Positions 1 to 11,492 of a stretch of DNA of 64,000 nt are shown one piece after another; position 1 is the stretch's first letter; each line of letters begins with the position of its first letter. Source of the stretch: Coleophoma eucalyptorum (lineage: Eukaryota; Ascomycota; Leotiomycetes; Helotiales; Dermateaceae); NCBI GenBank assembly GCA_026120035.1, contig JALRME010000001.1, forward strand, positions 2,183,909 through 2,247,908. Direction: 5' to 3'. The position numbers and the translations under genes were made by a program. A model generated the notes under the pieces. The model saw only the letters and a program-made list of their open reading frames with translations. It had not been told where the DNA came from and did no database searches.

Positions 1-476
1 CTGTGAATATCATACGAAGAAGAGATAGCAAAAAGGTATTAAAACACGTATCAATGGAGGGGGTAAAAAATTAAGCGACCACTGTTACTGAAAATGCCGA
101 ACGCAACAACGGTGGTACCAAAGGCTGCAGGCGACAGCATAAAAATAAGAAAACAATATGATATTGGTACCCTGAACCTGGCAATCTCATCACCCTTATT
201 GGCTTGGTGGCCGGAGTGTGCGGGAAAGCTTCTTTCCTAGGGAGGTGCCAAGGAATAAAGTACCAGGTTGTACCAGTAGCCGGCAAGCAACCTGGTCTCA
301 AAAGCCAATTTCAAAGTCGTTGCTGCATTATCGACCGATTTCGACCAAGATCCACCATATTGATTTGCGACTTATCAACTACATGAGGTCCTTGGTCCCA
401 AGCTTCCCAAGAATTAAATGTTTGCTTCAAACGTCTCTCTCGCTGCCAGAACGTAACGCTGTTGGCCTGTCTCAAT
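1..476. other. 5' flank of the first gene
   Basis: No gene could be supported here. Short open frames exist on both strands but lack recognisable domains or splice structure. The last 100 bases are presumably promoter and 5' leader of the hydrolase gene that starts at 477. Confidence 0.5.
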
Positions 477-1502
477 ATGATGAACTTCACGCAGCTTCTC
501 TCGCTCGTGCTGAGCTTAGCAGCTCTTGCATCCAGCGCAACTACGAGTGCGCCGTATACGAACTCCTCCGATGATACGCCAGGAGGCGGTCTTTCGTTTC
601 AGTACCCTTTCCCTGTTCATTTCTATGAGTTTAGCTCTCAGCAGCAAAATTTGTCCATGGCTTACATGGACGTGCCGCCTGCGAATGGGACGACATTCAA
701 AGGTGCAATCACGCTGTTGCATGGCAAGAACTTCTGTGGTGCGACATGGAACTACACTGCGAACGTCCTCTCTGCAGACGGATACCGTGTGATCATCCCA
801 GACCAGATTGGCTTCTGTAAATCCTCCAAAATATTGCAATACCAATTCTCCCTGCATCAGCTAGCCACCAACACCAATGGGTTGCTCAACTCGCTCAACA
901 TCACCAATGCGACCATTATGGGCCACTCAATGGGTGGAATGATCTCGTCCCGATATGCTCTTACTTTCCCCAATCAAACTCACCAACTTATTCTTGTTGA
1001 TCCTTTGGGGCTGGAGGACTGGCAATCACTTGGAGTTCCGTACCAAATCATCGATACCTCCTTCCAGACCGAGTTAGGAACAACATTCGATTCGATTAAG
1101 GCCTATCAGCAAGCAACCTATTACTCCGGAAACTGGAGCTCTTCCTACGACATTTGGGTGCAAATGCTTTTGGATGTATATGAGGGACCAGAAGGCACCA
1201 CATTTGCATACGATATGGCTCTCACGACCGACATGATCTTCACCGAACCAATCGTCTACCAACTTCCAAACCTCACAATGAAATCTCTGTTGATTGTTGG
1301 CGATGAAGACAACACCGCCATTGGCAAGGCCTGGGCACCAGCAAGCGTCAAGCCGTTGCTCGGACACTACGAAGTCCTGGGAAAAGAGACGGCAGCCCGG
1401 GTTCCAAACATGACCTTGATTGAGTTTCCAACCCTCGGCCATGCCCCTCAGGTCGAAGACCCTGTTGGATTTCATGCAGCACTACTTGGATGGCTAGGAT
1501 AA
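477..1502 (+). CDS. secreted alpha/beta-hydrolase fold protein
   Basis: Single-exon gene of 341 aa. I start at the ATG at 477; the frame is open 15 nt further upstream but only from a TTG. The first ~24 residues (MMNFTQLLSLVLSLAAL...) are a hydrophobic signal peptide, and several N-x-S/T sites suggest a secreted glycoprotein. The alpha/beta-hydrolase signature is complete: oxyanion-hole HGKNF near residue 82, nucleophile elbow GHSMGG with Ser at ~151, an acid candidate in VGDEDN, and the catalytic His in LGHAPQVEDP near the C terminus. This fits the epoxide hydrolase/esterase-like group, so hydrolysis of an ester or epoxide outside the cell is likely, but the substrate cannot be read from sequence. 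No introns are needed. Family assignment is firm; exact activity is unknown. Confidence 0.9.
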   Translation: MMNFTQLLSLVLSLAALASSATTSAPYTNSSDDTPGGGLSFQYPFPVHFYEFSSQQQNLSMAYMDVPPANGTTFKGAITLLHGKNFCGATWNYTANVLSADGYRVIIPDQIGFCKSSKILQYQFSLHQLATNTNGLLNSLNITNATIMGHSMGGMISSRYALTFPNQTHQLILVDPLGLEDWQSLGVPYQIIDTSFQTELGTTFDSIKAYQQATYYSGNWSSSYDIWVQMLLDVYEGPEGTTFAYDMALTTDMIFTEPIVYQLPNLTMKSLLIVGDEDNTAIGKAWAPASVKPLLGHYEVLGKETAARVPNMTLIEFPTLGHAPQVEDPVGFHAALLGWLG

Positions 1503-2718
1503 AGCTAATTTGAATTAATTTGTGGAAAAGTGTATATTCAGTAGCTAAGACCGGGGGGGGAGGAGGTCCCAGTAGGATTAATAGATTGTACATAGAAAAC
1601 ATTCGACACCGCACTGAGAATCACTTCTTGGTGAGGTAAAAGAAAAACTCTTAGTGGGCACGTTAAGATCTGGAACGAACGTGATTGTATAACAGTTGCA
1701 GAAAGTGTGGGTACTCGAACACGAAGATCGATGGTGGGTCTCTGACCATCATCCTCCTCTGATCCCCTCCCGCTCGCTCTTGCGGCAGGGAGCCCAACCC
1801 ACCCTCACTCACCCGGGGAAGACAAGAGAAGCAAGACAAGCATGGGGAAGCGAAGCAATAACGGAACGAGGAGTTCTCACAGGTCCACCTATCAAATCTT
1901 TGGAGGCGTTGTTGATAAATAAAGTGCCAAGAACGTGCTGAGGTGGTCCAATATGCCCGTAGCCTAATGAAGAGAAATCTCGGGTGACTGTTCGGGGCAG
2001 CTGTGCATAGAGTTACTTCGGTACGTGAGAAGCGACAGGGCTACCCGAACAGTTTGCATCCATCGCAAGTCGAACTTATCACAGTCAATGTCGCGAGAAG
2101 AATTCTTGGATGGAAGAAAAGAGGTTGTCCTGTAATTTCAAGCCCATGGAGAATAACAGCCCGTCGGCTGCCTGAGTATGCGCTGGGTTGTCGCCGCAAG
2201 TTACCCATTCATTTTCCCACTGTGTTACAGACTTCAAGGTTTGCTTCTAGTCCTCCCGGGCATCAAAGTAAGCGAGGGGGCAAAATCCACATGGCGTTGG
2301 GCCTTTCTAGGCAAAAGAAATTCAGATGTAATGCATCTTGTACGGAGGTGTGGTACGAGGAGAGGCAATCTGAGGGCAGCTCTCGGTATGGCACCGGTAG
2401 AGGCTAAAAGCCCAATGAAAAAACCTTCGTCCCTTAATCGTCCCACACTCGAGGTTTGCATCCTTGGTCGAATATCTTGCGAGCCGGCATGGCTTCATCA
2501 AGCCACGGCCATCTCTCCCGGAAGTCTGCTTCATAAGATGGTGGTATCCTTGTTGCTGAATTTCTTGGGGGCACTTGATGCCAGTGCCTGTAAGGTGCTT
2601 CCCGTAGAAGTCTAAATGGTAGGTTTCTGGAAGCACAGCCTATACATAAACGGGTTCTCCACACTCTACCGTCCTCCGCCTTGATCTTCCTTTGCCATGA
2701 GAAGCTTGTCAAGACACG
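1503..2718. other. intergenic, no supported gene
   Basis: This 1.2 kb stretch holds a G-run near 1551 and several overlapping short frames on both strands (for example 2178-2615). None has a recognisable motif or consistent exon structure. It likely contains the 3' end of the hydrolase transcript and the promoter of the next gene. Confidence 0.5.
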
Positions 2719-4131
2719 ATGACTGCTGATCTATCAGATATCCATCATGCGGACTTCGAGAAGACAGCTTGCATAATCTTTTGCGTCCTCGTGCCTTTCT
2801 TTGTCTCCATACGCTTCTGGAGTCGCATACTCGCAAAGCAGCTCGGCAGCGATGACTGGGCGGCATTACTGGCCTGTGTAAGAGTTTTTATATCTGCTTA
2901 TAAGTCTCATCACTCATCAGTGACTCTAGTTCACGGCTCTCTGTAGCAATATACAGACTCTTGTGGGTAAGTTCTTCAGCCCAAGTGATTTATTCCATAG
3001 TGTGTTGTTGCTGATCTTTGGTAGCCATTGCACATGGATGGGGTCGTCACAAGAAGAACTTGAGCAAGGAAGATCTGAAGATAGTTCTCATTGTAAGTCT
3101 TGCCATCAAGGTAACAACTACTACTTGACATAGCTGACCTACGAATTCAAAGCTACATTGGACCTTCCAGATAACGTACAAGCTCACCGTAGCGTTGAAT
3201 AAAGTCTCGATCTTGTTACTGTACCTACGAATCATGCCACAGCGAGCTTACCGGATGATAATTTTTGGACTTTTGGTTGTAGTCGCTCTTTTCTCGCTCT
3301 CCACTTCTATCGCTGGCGTACTGCAATGCATCCCAGTTGCAAAAGCCTGGCACAAGAGCATGCCTGGATACTGCTACGACCTTGTAAAGGCGTGGTATGC
3401 CAACGCGATCTTCTCCATCATTACTGATCTTGCTATACTGTGCTTGCCAATGCATATGGTGTATAAGTTGCAAAGAGCTCGAAGAGAAAAACTTCTGCTT
3501 TATGCCATCTTCGGTTTGGGTGCTTTGTAAGTTCCTTCTAATGGGAGGTTCCTTTCTCTAGATATTATACTTACAAATTGTCAGTGTTACATTCACAAGT
3601 GTCATGCGTATGTTCGCTCTGAAGTCTGCAAAAAGCCCAGATGTGACCTGTAAGTCCCAATCTTGCGTACATCCGACACAAAAGCAAGCAGCTAACAGAG
3701 TATCCCTAGACGATGTCAACTCCGGATTCTGGTCTGTCATTGAAACCAACGTTGGAGTCATCTGCATCTGCCTCCCGCCATTACGATCCTTGATGGCAAA
3801 ATACGTGCCGAATTTCGCAACGACTCGTAGCGGCAAATCTGGAGGATCAAAGAACATTTACCCGCCGCCTATTTACAGCAATTCAACCCCTGTGCAAAAT
3901 ACAATTGGAGGCGGGCCTATGGATGAGGCATGGGGGAGAGCAAAACCTAGACATAGACTTAGTGCCGGAGACAGTGAAGAAGAATTGGTTGCGGGTGCAG
4001 CAGGGAAGGAATCGGATAGGGGAGGAATTCGAAAGACGATGGAGGTGCATTTGACCACGGGAGGTGTCGGGGATGGTGGTGAGATTGAATTGGGACATTG
4101 GTCGAAAAAAGATGTCGCGCAGCGGCATTGA
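2719..4131 (+). CDS. SAT4-type (fungal rhodopsin-like) integral membrane protein
   Basis: Six-exon model: 2719-2877, 2957-2966, 3025-3092, 3153-3526, 3585-3649, 3710-4131, giving 365 aa with all phases consistent. The fungal rhodopsin-like/SAT4 domain (the PF20684 type) is recognisable from DDWAALLAC after TM1-2, GWGRH, the TYKLTVALNKVSILLLYLRI helix, the extracellular loop with paired Cys (QCIPVAKAW...GYC), VTFTSVMRM and the diagnostic DVNSGFWSVIETNVGVICICLP helix. A polar C-terminal tail of about 100 residues follows. These proteins are predicted 7-TM plasma-membrane proteins without the retinal lysine logic of true rhodopsins; many are of unknown function and some sit in secondary-metabolite clusters. 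The second exon is only 10 nt, which is the weakest part of the model. It ends 362 bp from the convergent sugar transporter. Confidence 0.88.
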
Positions 4132-4493
4132 ACTTTGGTTTATATATTGTTTCTCTCCTCTGATTAGCGTCAGCGTGATTTTTTGGTCTTCTATTAGATA
4201 GACTGGACGTAGAAAAATGATTTTGTTCTACACAACATGTCGAATCCACCGCACTAACACCGATGGCTTGCTCATTTCATGCTGTTAAAGTGGATGGTTT
4301 GAAGATGATTTTCTGTCATTACATGCATTATGAATTGTGCCATCCTTCGAGGGACCCATGGGTTTGATTCAAGTATTGAATCATTGAACCAAAGGCTATT
4401 AATATATACCCGATTTCATAGAGACTCGGTCTGCACCACCCAGAAGAAAGAATTCCTGAAAAAGACAATCTTCTCAAAAAAACCACCAAAGCA

Positions 4494-6398
4494 TCACTTC
4501 TTGCCAACAGTAACGGGTATCTCCTCAGCGATAGGCTCCTCACCAACAAGCACCCCCAAATCAGCTTTGCCGGCCATGACAGCCTCCAGATCAGGTGCCT
4601 TGGTATGTTTCGTACCGTCAAGCATCTCATCTATTTCCTCCAAAGTCTTGCCCTTTGTCTCAACCCAATAGAACAACACGTAGGCAAGCTCCAGGACATC
4701 CCATGCAGCGTTGATCATGTATGTCTTCCAGCCAATAGCGGCGAGTGCATATGGGAAGGCGAAGGTTACCAGTAATCTGTTTAGGTACTCGTCAGCAAAA
4801 TACAAAACGGTAGTAAGTGGGGATCGCTTACCCTACGCCGTTAACAATAAACGTGTAGAATGCAAGACCGTTAGATCGGATGCTGTAGTTGAGCACCTCA
4901 GGCGGGTATAGGACCGTGAGTGGAGTCCATCCGAAGCTGTAACTGCCTTGGAAGAGGAAAATTGCTGCCACAGTGCCGTAAATTCCAGATGTGTTGGTCG
5001 TAGTCCCGTATACTGTTTATCAAGTAAGCATGGGTCGATGATGTTAAGACAATTTGATATACCTTTAGTCAGTGCACCGATCATAAATAAGAAGATTATG
5101 AGTAAGCCTGTACTCCATGCTGCGATGGACTTGCGTCCGACTTTGTCGACAAACACAGTACCGCAAATAGCGATAACGAGACACCAAGCGTTCAAGATGA
5201 TGTTCTAAAGATTCGTTAGTGTATGCGTCGGTATCAGGTGAAGGCAGTAGGCTGACTCACAATTTCAAGTTGTGTAGTACTGTTCGTGATCCCGGCATTG
5301 TCCAACATTGTGCCAAGATAATAACTGATGATGTTGTTACCTGTGGCAGTCAGTAAGTTAAGTTACCTTCACTCCCACACAAGTAACATGAACATACCGG
5401 AAAGCATAGTACAAACTGCGACAGAACATGCCAACATTGTTCTCTTCCGTGCGGACGGAGTCTTCACAATTTCCATCATGGACAATGTCTCACCGGCGTT
5501 CTTCTCAAACTCCAAGGTTTCCACCATCTCTTTGTACTGTACCAGCACGATAGGATTGTTCTCATCTCCATCGCAACTAGTGTACGCAATGATCTTCATG
5601 GCCTCTTCATTGCGTCCCCTGTAAATCAACCATCGAGGTGACTCGGGGATGAAAGGCAAGATGAGTATACATATGATGCTGAAAACACCTTGAAGTGCTG
5701 ATGGGAGTCGCCAAGCCCATGTTGAGCTCATTTCAGCAGTACCGTATGTGACACCGGAGGCAATAAGCCCTCCAACATACCAGAAGTCGTAAAAGACTCC
5801 CAACCCCCAAGCTCTCCATTCGAAGGATAAAGTCTCGGCAAGGTAGACGGGACCTAAGCCAGACAAATTAGCCAAGCTTCAATTTGGGCCTCTCCATCGC
5901 TTACCAGCAACTCCAGACGCCCCAGTTCCAAAACCAATCAAGATTCTGGCAACAACAAACATGGCAATGTTCTGTGCCGCAGCTTGTAATATTGCAGCAA
6001 ATATCGTGAGCAAAGCTGCCCAGAACAACGCTCCCTTTCTTCCAATGGCATCAACCACATATCCATAGAAGATTCCGGAGATGGCTCCGCCAAGCCATAC
6101 TGCGGAAGTATTTAGAGCGGTGGTCGTTGTATTGAGGTGAAAATATTCGGTATATGATGGCAGAATGTTCAATCCGTTCCTACACGGTTGTTAGTTGGTG
6201 AGATTGCCTTTCTAATTCGCAACAATCGTACATCATAGAACCATCAAAACCTAAGGTCTGTACTTGTCAGTAATGGTACAAGCTATCAGTTCGCAATGCT
6301 TAACTTACGCAAGAAGTGATGCATGATGCAAGAACGAGGAAGACCGAGATCAGCTTGGATGACTTGGGCACCAGATCAAATTTCGACGTAAGACCCAT
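4494..6398 (-). CDS. MFS sugar (hexose/disaccharide-type) transporter
   Basis: Eight exons on the minus strand: 6398-6309, 6257-6232, 6179-5905, 5853-5398, 5340-5261, 5204-5063, 5012-4832, 4776-4494; 510 aa. Sugar-porter hallmarks are present: GFDGSMMNG in TM1, DAIGRKGALF after TM2 (the G-R-K loop), R-I-L-I-G-F-G-x-G, PVYLAE, PESPRWL at the end of TM6, DKVGRK in the second half, and FFVETKG-like VETKGKTLEEID after TM12. It should be a 12-TM plasma membrane H+/sugar symporter; the closest feel is to lactose/quinate-like permeases of filamentous fungi, but the substrate is not decided by sequence. Exon 2 is just 26 nt, yet it restores the highly conserved GFDGS motif, so the splice model is convincing. 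A 2OG oxygenase lies 1 kb upstream on the same strand. Confidence 0.93.
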
Positions 6399-7395
6399 TT
6401 TTTGAGTTATGGAGCCCTGTTGGCAACTGCTGAGGACGGCTTCAGTATAGCTACAAGAGTGAGCTTTCGATGTCTTGACAGAGACTCCCCGATCTTTATG
6501 TGAATTAAGCAGTCTGGAGATTCTCTTATCTGGAGGCTCCAGGCGTTGGAACCCAGGTGCCGGAAAGTGGGCCATGTCAGACTTTCATGATAAGTATCCC
6601 CCGAGCATAATGAACACCCCGGAGACGGGGAGAGGGGGGATTGAGACGTCGCAATGTGCGCCGGGTCTGCTGCGGGATAACTGCTCTATCGGAAGTTTAA
6701 ATTATTTGTGAAGGCCGTGTCGCTTTGGTCAAAGAGATATGATAATGATAGCGTGCTAGCAATGGAGATCCGAGGAGGATTTTGTGCAATTTGGACAGCT
6801 TTCAACAATAGCTGTATCTTGCAGGTTATGCCCATATTGAACATTCGTAAAAAGACTAATTTGGAAACTGTATTGAATGAAAGTTGGCTGGTATAATGGA
6901 AGCTGTCGCGATCGTCTCGAGACCTAAGTGCATGATGTGCAGTTGACAGTCGGAGTTGGATAGTCAGTAGCTGTAATGGCCGGTATAAGGGAGTCCGCCC
7001 CGATAACCTCAAGATCTAAGTGCAGGATGCACAATCGACAGCTAGGATTGAGATAGTCAATAATTGTGATGGCCACGATCCTTTTCATTTCACTGATATG
7101 CGCGCACATCTGACAAGCTGACAAGCTGTAGGAGGTAATAAATCAAGCGAGTACCCCACGTATGGAGTCGGTCGGTCCGCATTTACACCCCCTTCGGCGA
7201 AGACGGCCAACACGGGGATTGATAAGAAAATAACGGTAGAGGGTAAACGTCCCCAGATGCCATTTTATTTGAGCAAGCTGACTAATTCTTAAGCCTTGAT
7301 ATGTGCTCGAGGCGCCGAAGAGCAAATTCACCATATCCTTACTACATACATGTAAGACATCACGCCTTAAGTTACACACTGGATCGCACCATATA
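6399..7395. other. intergenic between sugar transporter and oxygenase
   Basis: Contains the promoter of the sugar transporter (start at 6398) and the 3' flank of the oxygenase. No gene was recognised. It carries a degenerate direct repeat, listed separately. Confidence 0.6.
6921..7075. repeat. degenerate tandem direct repeat (2 copies, ~62 nt, 92-nt spacing)
   Basis: A ~62 nt stretch beginning GACCTAAGTGCATGATG at 6921 recurs as GATCTAAGTGCAGGATG at 7013. Both copies end in a TGATGGCC/TAATGGCC-type segment. Many of the differences are C/T or G/A transitions, as expected for an old duplication altered by RIP or drift. Confidence 0.65.
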
Positions 7396-8509
7396 TTAAT
7401 ACGTCCCTTCTTTGCCTCGTCCAAAAGTTGTTGCAAATCTCTCGTTCATATGCTCTTCAACAGTAATAATGCCGCCTTCAGCCTCGCTTCCGTCGAAAGG
7501 CTTAAGGGGACAATCGAGGTTACCATCGAAAAAATACGGGACAGAATATCTATCTTTGGTGCCTTTATTCAACACTCGGTGAAGATTGCTTCGATACAAT
7601 CCTTTAGTCCACTATGAGGTGTCCTTGTTTAGCAAATAATCACAACAAATAAGAAGCAAGAGGCTAAAGATTGCAATATACTAACCTTGGATAACATGTC
7701 TCCAACATTGACTACATATGAGCCAGGTGTCGGTGGAATTGATAGCCACGACTCTGTGTTGTGGTTCCAGACCTGGAGTCCAGGATTTCCGTCTTGTAAT
7801 AAAAGAGTAATCGCCCCAAAGTCGGTGTGCGCACCAGCGCCAAGTTGATTCTTGTCTTCGGAGGTTTGGGGAGGATAGTGAAGGATTCGAATGGCTGCCA
7901 CTGCATCATTCGATACAAATTCCCGGAAGACATCAGGTCCATAAGGAAGTCCTTGTGCTAGAATATCCATCACCAAAAGCGAGAGGCTATGCATTTTATC
8001 ATAATACTCAGTCACGGGTATCTTGAAATCGGCTTCTGGGACGAGAGATGCTGATGGCCAAACATTAGGTCCCATGTAGAACCTGCCAGCAATGGTTCGA
8101 GGATCATCCGCCGGTATGTCTTGACCAGCGTAGAATCCCTAGTGACATTTAGTGAATGTTAAGAAATCTAACATGAAATATTCACCTCCTTCAGGTCCGG
8201 TAGTTTGCCCTCTTCTAAAGCCTGACCACCGAGAACTTCATAGCCCCGGTTACTAGCACCAAGAGATAATTTCTTGTCTAGTTTCTCCTTCTCACTGAAA
8301 GGCAGGGCAAAGAACTTTTTTGCACCGTCAAAGACAGCGTTCTGTAAGTCCTCTGGTACTCCATGACCTACCAAGGAGAAAAAGCCGCTAGTCATACAGG
8401 CATTTCGAACTTGCTCAACAACTTTTTGAGCTGCAGGTGAAGAAGGATCGGAAATGTATGGCGCTATATCGACCAATGGAACCTCAAAATCAGAGGCAGC
8501 GGAAGGCAT
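7396..8509 (-). CDS. 2-oxoglutarate/Fe(II)-dependent dioxygenase (isopenicillin N synthase-like)
   Basis: Three exons: 8509-8186, 8138-7686, 7611-7396; 330 aa. The N-terminal DIOX_N part (VPLVDIAPYI ... GFFSLVGHGVP) is followed by the double-stranded beta-helix core. Iron ligands are visible as HTD (His ~212, Asp ~214) and a distal His (SNLHRV, ~270). The 2-oxoglutarate-binding Arg-x-Ser appears as RYSVPYF (~280-282). All catalytic residues are intact, so an active soluble oxygenase is expected. The family includes hydroxylases, desaturases and cyclases of secondary metabolism and general detoxification; the substrate is unknown. I start at the ATG at 8509, because the open frame upstream begins only with TTG. 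It lies on the same strand as the sugar transporter but 1 kb away, so co-regulation is a guess. Confidence 0.92.
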
Positions 8510-10142
8510 TTTGGAAGGTTGAATTTCAAGCTTTCTTAACAATCCTTTCTGCGCGACTGGCGCAAAGTAGTAAGGCTGGAGTCCTTAAGAGGGCGACGGT
8601 TTTCCATAGTAAGAGTGGGATAGGTTCGGAAGCCGCCTATCGTGAAAGCTTATCACCTGATTCTGCTACTCCACTCTTAATAGCAGAGATAGGCATAATG
8701 TGTATGAGATACTGTAGGACCAATTCCAATCTGCGACACGAGATCTCAGGAAGCCGAAGCCAGAGACACAAGGGCTGTCGGGAACTTGATTCCCCTAAAA
8801 AATAAGTTGCTAGAAGTAGATAGGTCTCGTGATCTCATGGCGCTCAGCTAAAGCCTCTAACCCGCCAACCCGCCGCCAACAATACCAATAGTTCCAATAC
8901 TCCACGCCTGCTCGAGCTGATGCTGTGCCGCCGTCACATACGAACCACGCGTCTCAAAGCGCATGGTTCTTAGGGCACAAAGAAGGCCAGGTCATGGCAA
9001 TAACACTACCGTAACACAGCAGTATCATCGTTTCCGGGCCAATCGTTGACTTTTGGTCTCTAACGTACTTGTCGACACTGGAGGAGTCCTTACGATCAAT
9101 GGATTCAGGGAAAGTCCAAAAGAAGACTTAGGGCGTGGGTGGCGGACAGCAAGCATCCCCGCAGTCTCGGTAGCGAACCGTGACACTTAGTCCGTGCTGC
9201 TGGTCCGCAGCTGTGCGTCGTCCAAATATTGGGTATTGGATACAGTGTTGGGATGACTGACCGGTACAGAACGAAATAAGATGAGATGAGACAGATGTAT
9301 GCCAGTTAGTTCTTGCCTGGGAATTCCAGCGCTGACCTCGAGAGACGATCTCCCGCAGTGCCCGAAAACCGACACACAGCATGAGCATGAGCATGACCTA
9401 GGGCTCGCAAGCCCTCTGCGGAGAATTCTCTAGGATTACGAGTAGCGCCAGTTGGAGGAGTGTGCAATTCAGTCCTGGTTCAGAGTCGCAGTCACAGTCG
9501 CAGTCGCAATCACGGTCCCAGTTCTGGTCCCAATCTCGCTGATGAGCATCATGACAACCCGATCAAGGGATGGGCCAATAATTGCCTACCCCATGTCTCG
9601 ATCCATTTCATTCAGCTGGGCTTTTCTCTGCTGCCCCAATCCTCTCGCAGGCTTGCCAGCCACGGCCGCATGCAACCAGGTGGGATCGCCCATCGGATCT
9701 AGACGGGGATCCTCGTGCTCCCGACTCCAGTCCAGTGCCCAAACCAAGTTGCCCAGTCCGTCGACGGTCGCCTAACAGCCAGAGGCGGCGCTAGAGCCGG
9801 TAGTACAAGCTGGATCGGTGCTGGATCTCTGCCGGATCTCTGGCCCAGTCCTGTTTGGACATAGTCTATTGAACTCTTTGCACCAGTGTCGAGACTATTC
9901 GTTCTCTTTGCTCTTTCGACACGCGCTATTCTGACAATCTTCCTCCCATAAGGTTTTCTCCACCTTCGTCTCTTACCTCTCGGCCCACTTGGGCGTCTGC
10001 GATGTGACGAAATTCAAGCCATAACCTTCCTTCGCAGAGGCTTCCCTTTATCCTTATGTACCGCTGTGGTCCCTCTGGATTTAAGAAAGATGCCAGGTCC
10101 AGCTCATCCTCCAGCAACCTCATACCACGTATACTCCGTGAA
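8510..10142. other. long intergenic / 5' leader region
   Basis: No gene supported in 1.6 kb between two divergent genes. It contains a (GAGCAT)3 run near 9383 and a CAGTCG-rich imperfect repeat at about 9482-9515. The pyrimidine-rich stretch at 9850-10140 just upstream of the rhodopsin-like gene looks like promoter and 5' UTR. Short frames at 9452-9794 overlap in several frames and follow the repeat, so I regard them as spurious. Confidence 0.5.
9478..9540. repeat. CAGTCG/CAGTCA imperfect hexamer repeat
   Basis: The sequence cycles through CAGAGTCG, CAGTCACAGTCG, CAGTCGCAATCACGG and GTCCCAGTTCTGGTCCCAATC. It is a low-complexity minisatellite-like patch in non-coding DNA upstream of the gene at 10143. 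Confidence 0.6.
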
Positions 10143-11492
10143 ATGTCGGCTACCGTGGATCCCAATGTTGGCATCGGCCGTGGAGCCCAGGTGATTGGAG
10201 TCGCAGTGTGTTCTTTGTGCTTGTCGTGGATCACCGTCACCTTGCGGTTTTTCGTACGACTGTACATACAGAAGTTCTTTGGAAGGGAGGATTGGCTCAC
10301 TTTGGTTTCTATGGTATGACATGAGAAGGCCCTCGGAGCGACCCTTGGCCCCGAACTGACTTCGATAGGTCTTTTTCTCTACACTCGTTGCACTATGCTT
10401 GGTGACGATTGATTTTGGGTTGGGTCGTCACATCAAGGACATTCCTGCGAATCAAATGCCAACCGGCGTCAAGGTAAGCTATTGCATCTGCAGAGTTTTG
10501 CGCCTATGTACTGACATGTCATAGTTGATTTTCGTGTGTGAGCTGCTCTACGTTGCAACAACTGCAATTACGAAGGCATCAATCGGTCTCTACTTTCTGC
10601 GTCTAACTTCAAGACGATATCACAAGATGATTATTCACACCACTTTGGCGGTAGTCGCAGTTTTCAGCACCATCTATTTCTTTTTCATTCTGTTCCAATG
10701 CCATCCTGTCGATTATCTCTGGGGTTTCTATCACGGAATGAGTGGCCACTGCATCTCCAATACCACGTTGGCCAATGTCACCTATGCACATGCTGCCATG
10801 AGTGCCGTTACGGATTGGTCCTTCGGCCTACTTCCAGTCTTTTTCGTATGGAGAATGAAGATGAGCCCTCGCACAAAGATTTCCGTGATCTTGGTTTTGA
10901 GTCTTGGTTTCTTGTAAGCAATTCACTTACTCTTCAACAGGCATGATGACTGACTTTCTCTAGCGCTTCTACCGCCACTCTTGTTCGTATCTACTATATT
11001 AGAAGGTTGACTGAGACGACTGATTATCCTTATGAGGGTATTAACCTTGTCAAATGGTCTATGGTTGAGCCAGGTATTGGAATCACTGCAGCGGCCATTG
11101 CGACACTTCGTCCCCTCTTCACCAGATTCTTGACATCAAAGAAACGCCAAAGCACAATAAGCACTCGTACCGTCGGCGAAGAGGGTACCGAGTCTCAACA
11201 TATCCTAGAATCCTATCGAGGGAAGGATTCCTTGAGTTCTGAGTTCCGAGAAATGTTAGGTATTGACGTAGGTGGTGTCACAACAGTCATCTATGCTGGA
11301 GCCGATCCGGCGAAGGGCATGGGCGAAAAGAAATGGACTTCATGGTTCAGGCGGCCCGGGTCGAAAGCAGCAAAGGCACGGTCACAGTCGAGCATTACCG
11401 AGTTGTGCGAGGGCAGTAAGGATAGAGAGAGTCCGGCCATCGACTGGAATGCCGGTATCATGAAAACAACCATTGTTACTCGGGAGGATTAG
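10143..11492 (+). CDS. SAT4-type (fungal rhodopsin-like) integral membrane protein, second copy
   Basis: Four exons: 10143-10313, 10369-10473, 10525-10913, 10964-11492; 397 aa, phases consistent. It shows the same family signature as the gene at 2719: REDWLTL after TM2, GLGRHIKDIP, FVCELLYVATTAITKASIGLYFLRL, QCHPVDYLW with GHC, TDWSFGLLPVFFVWRM, FASTATLVRIYY and the DLVKWSMVEPG-like NLVKWSMVEPGIGITAAAIATLRPL helix. The C-terminal ~130 residues are polar and probably cytosolic. I chose the ATG at 10143 (MSATVDPNVG) over the in-frame one at 10056 because the latter adds a serine-rich low-complexity lead unlike the family. Predicted 7-TM membrane protein of unknown function. Divergence from the 2719 gene is large, so this is not a recent tandem duplicate. 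Confidence 0.9.

Noticed and set aside
9452..9794. Overlapping 70-107 aa plus-strand frames
   Set aside because: Three frames are open at once across a GC-rich, repeat-containing leader; none has features.
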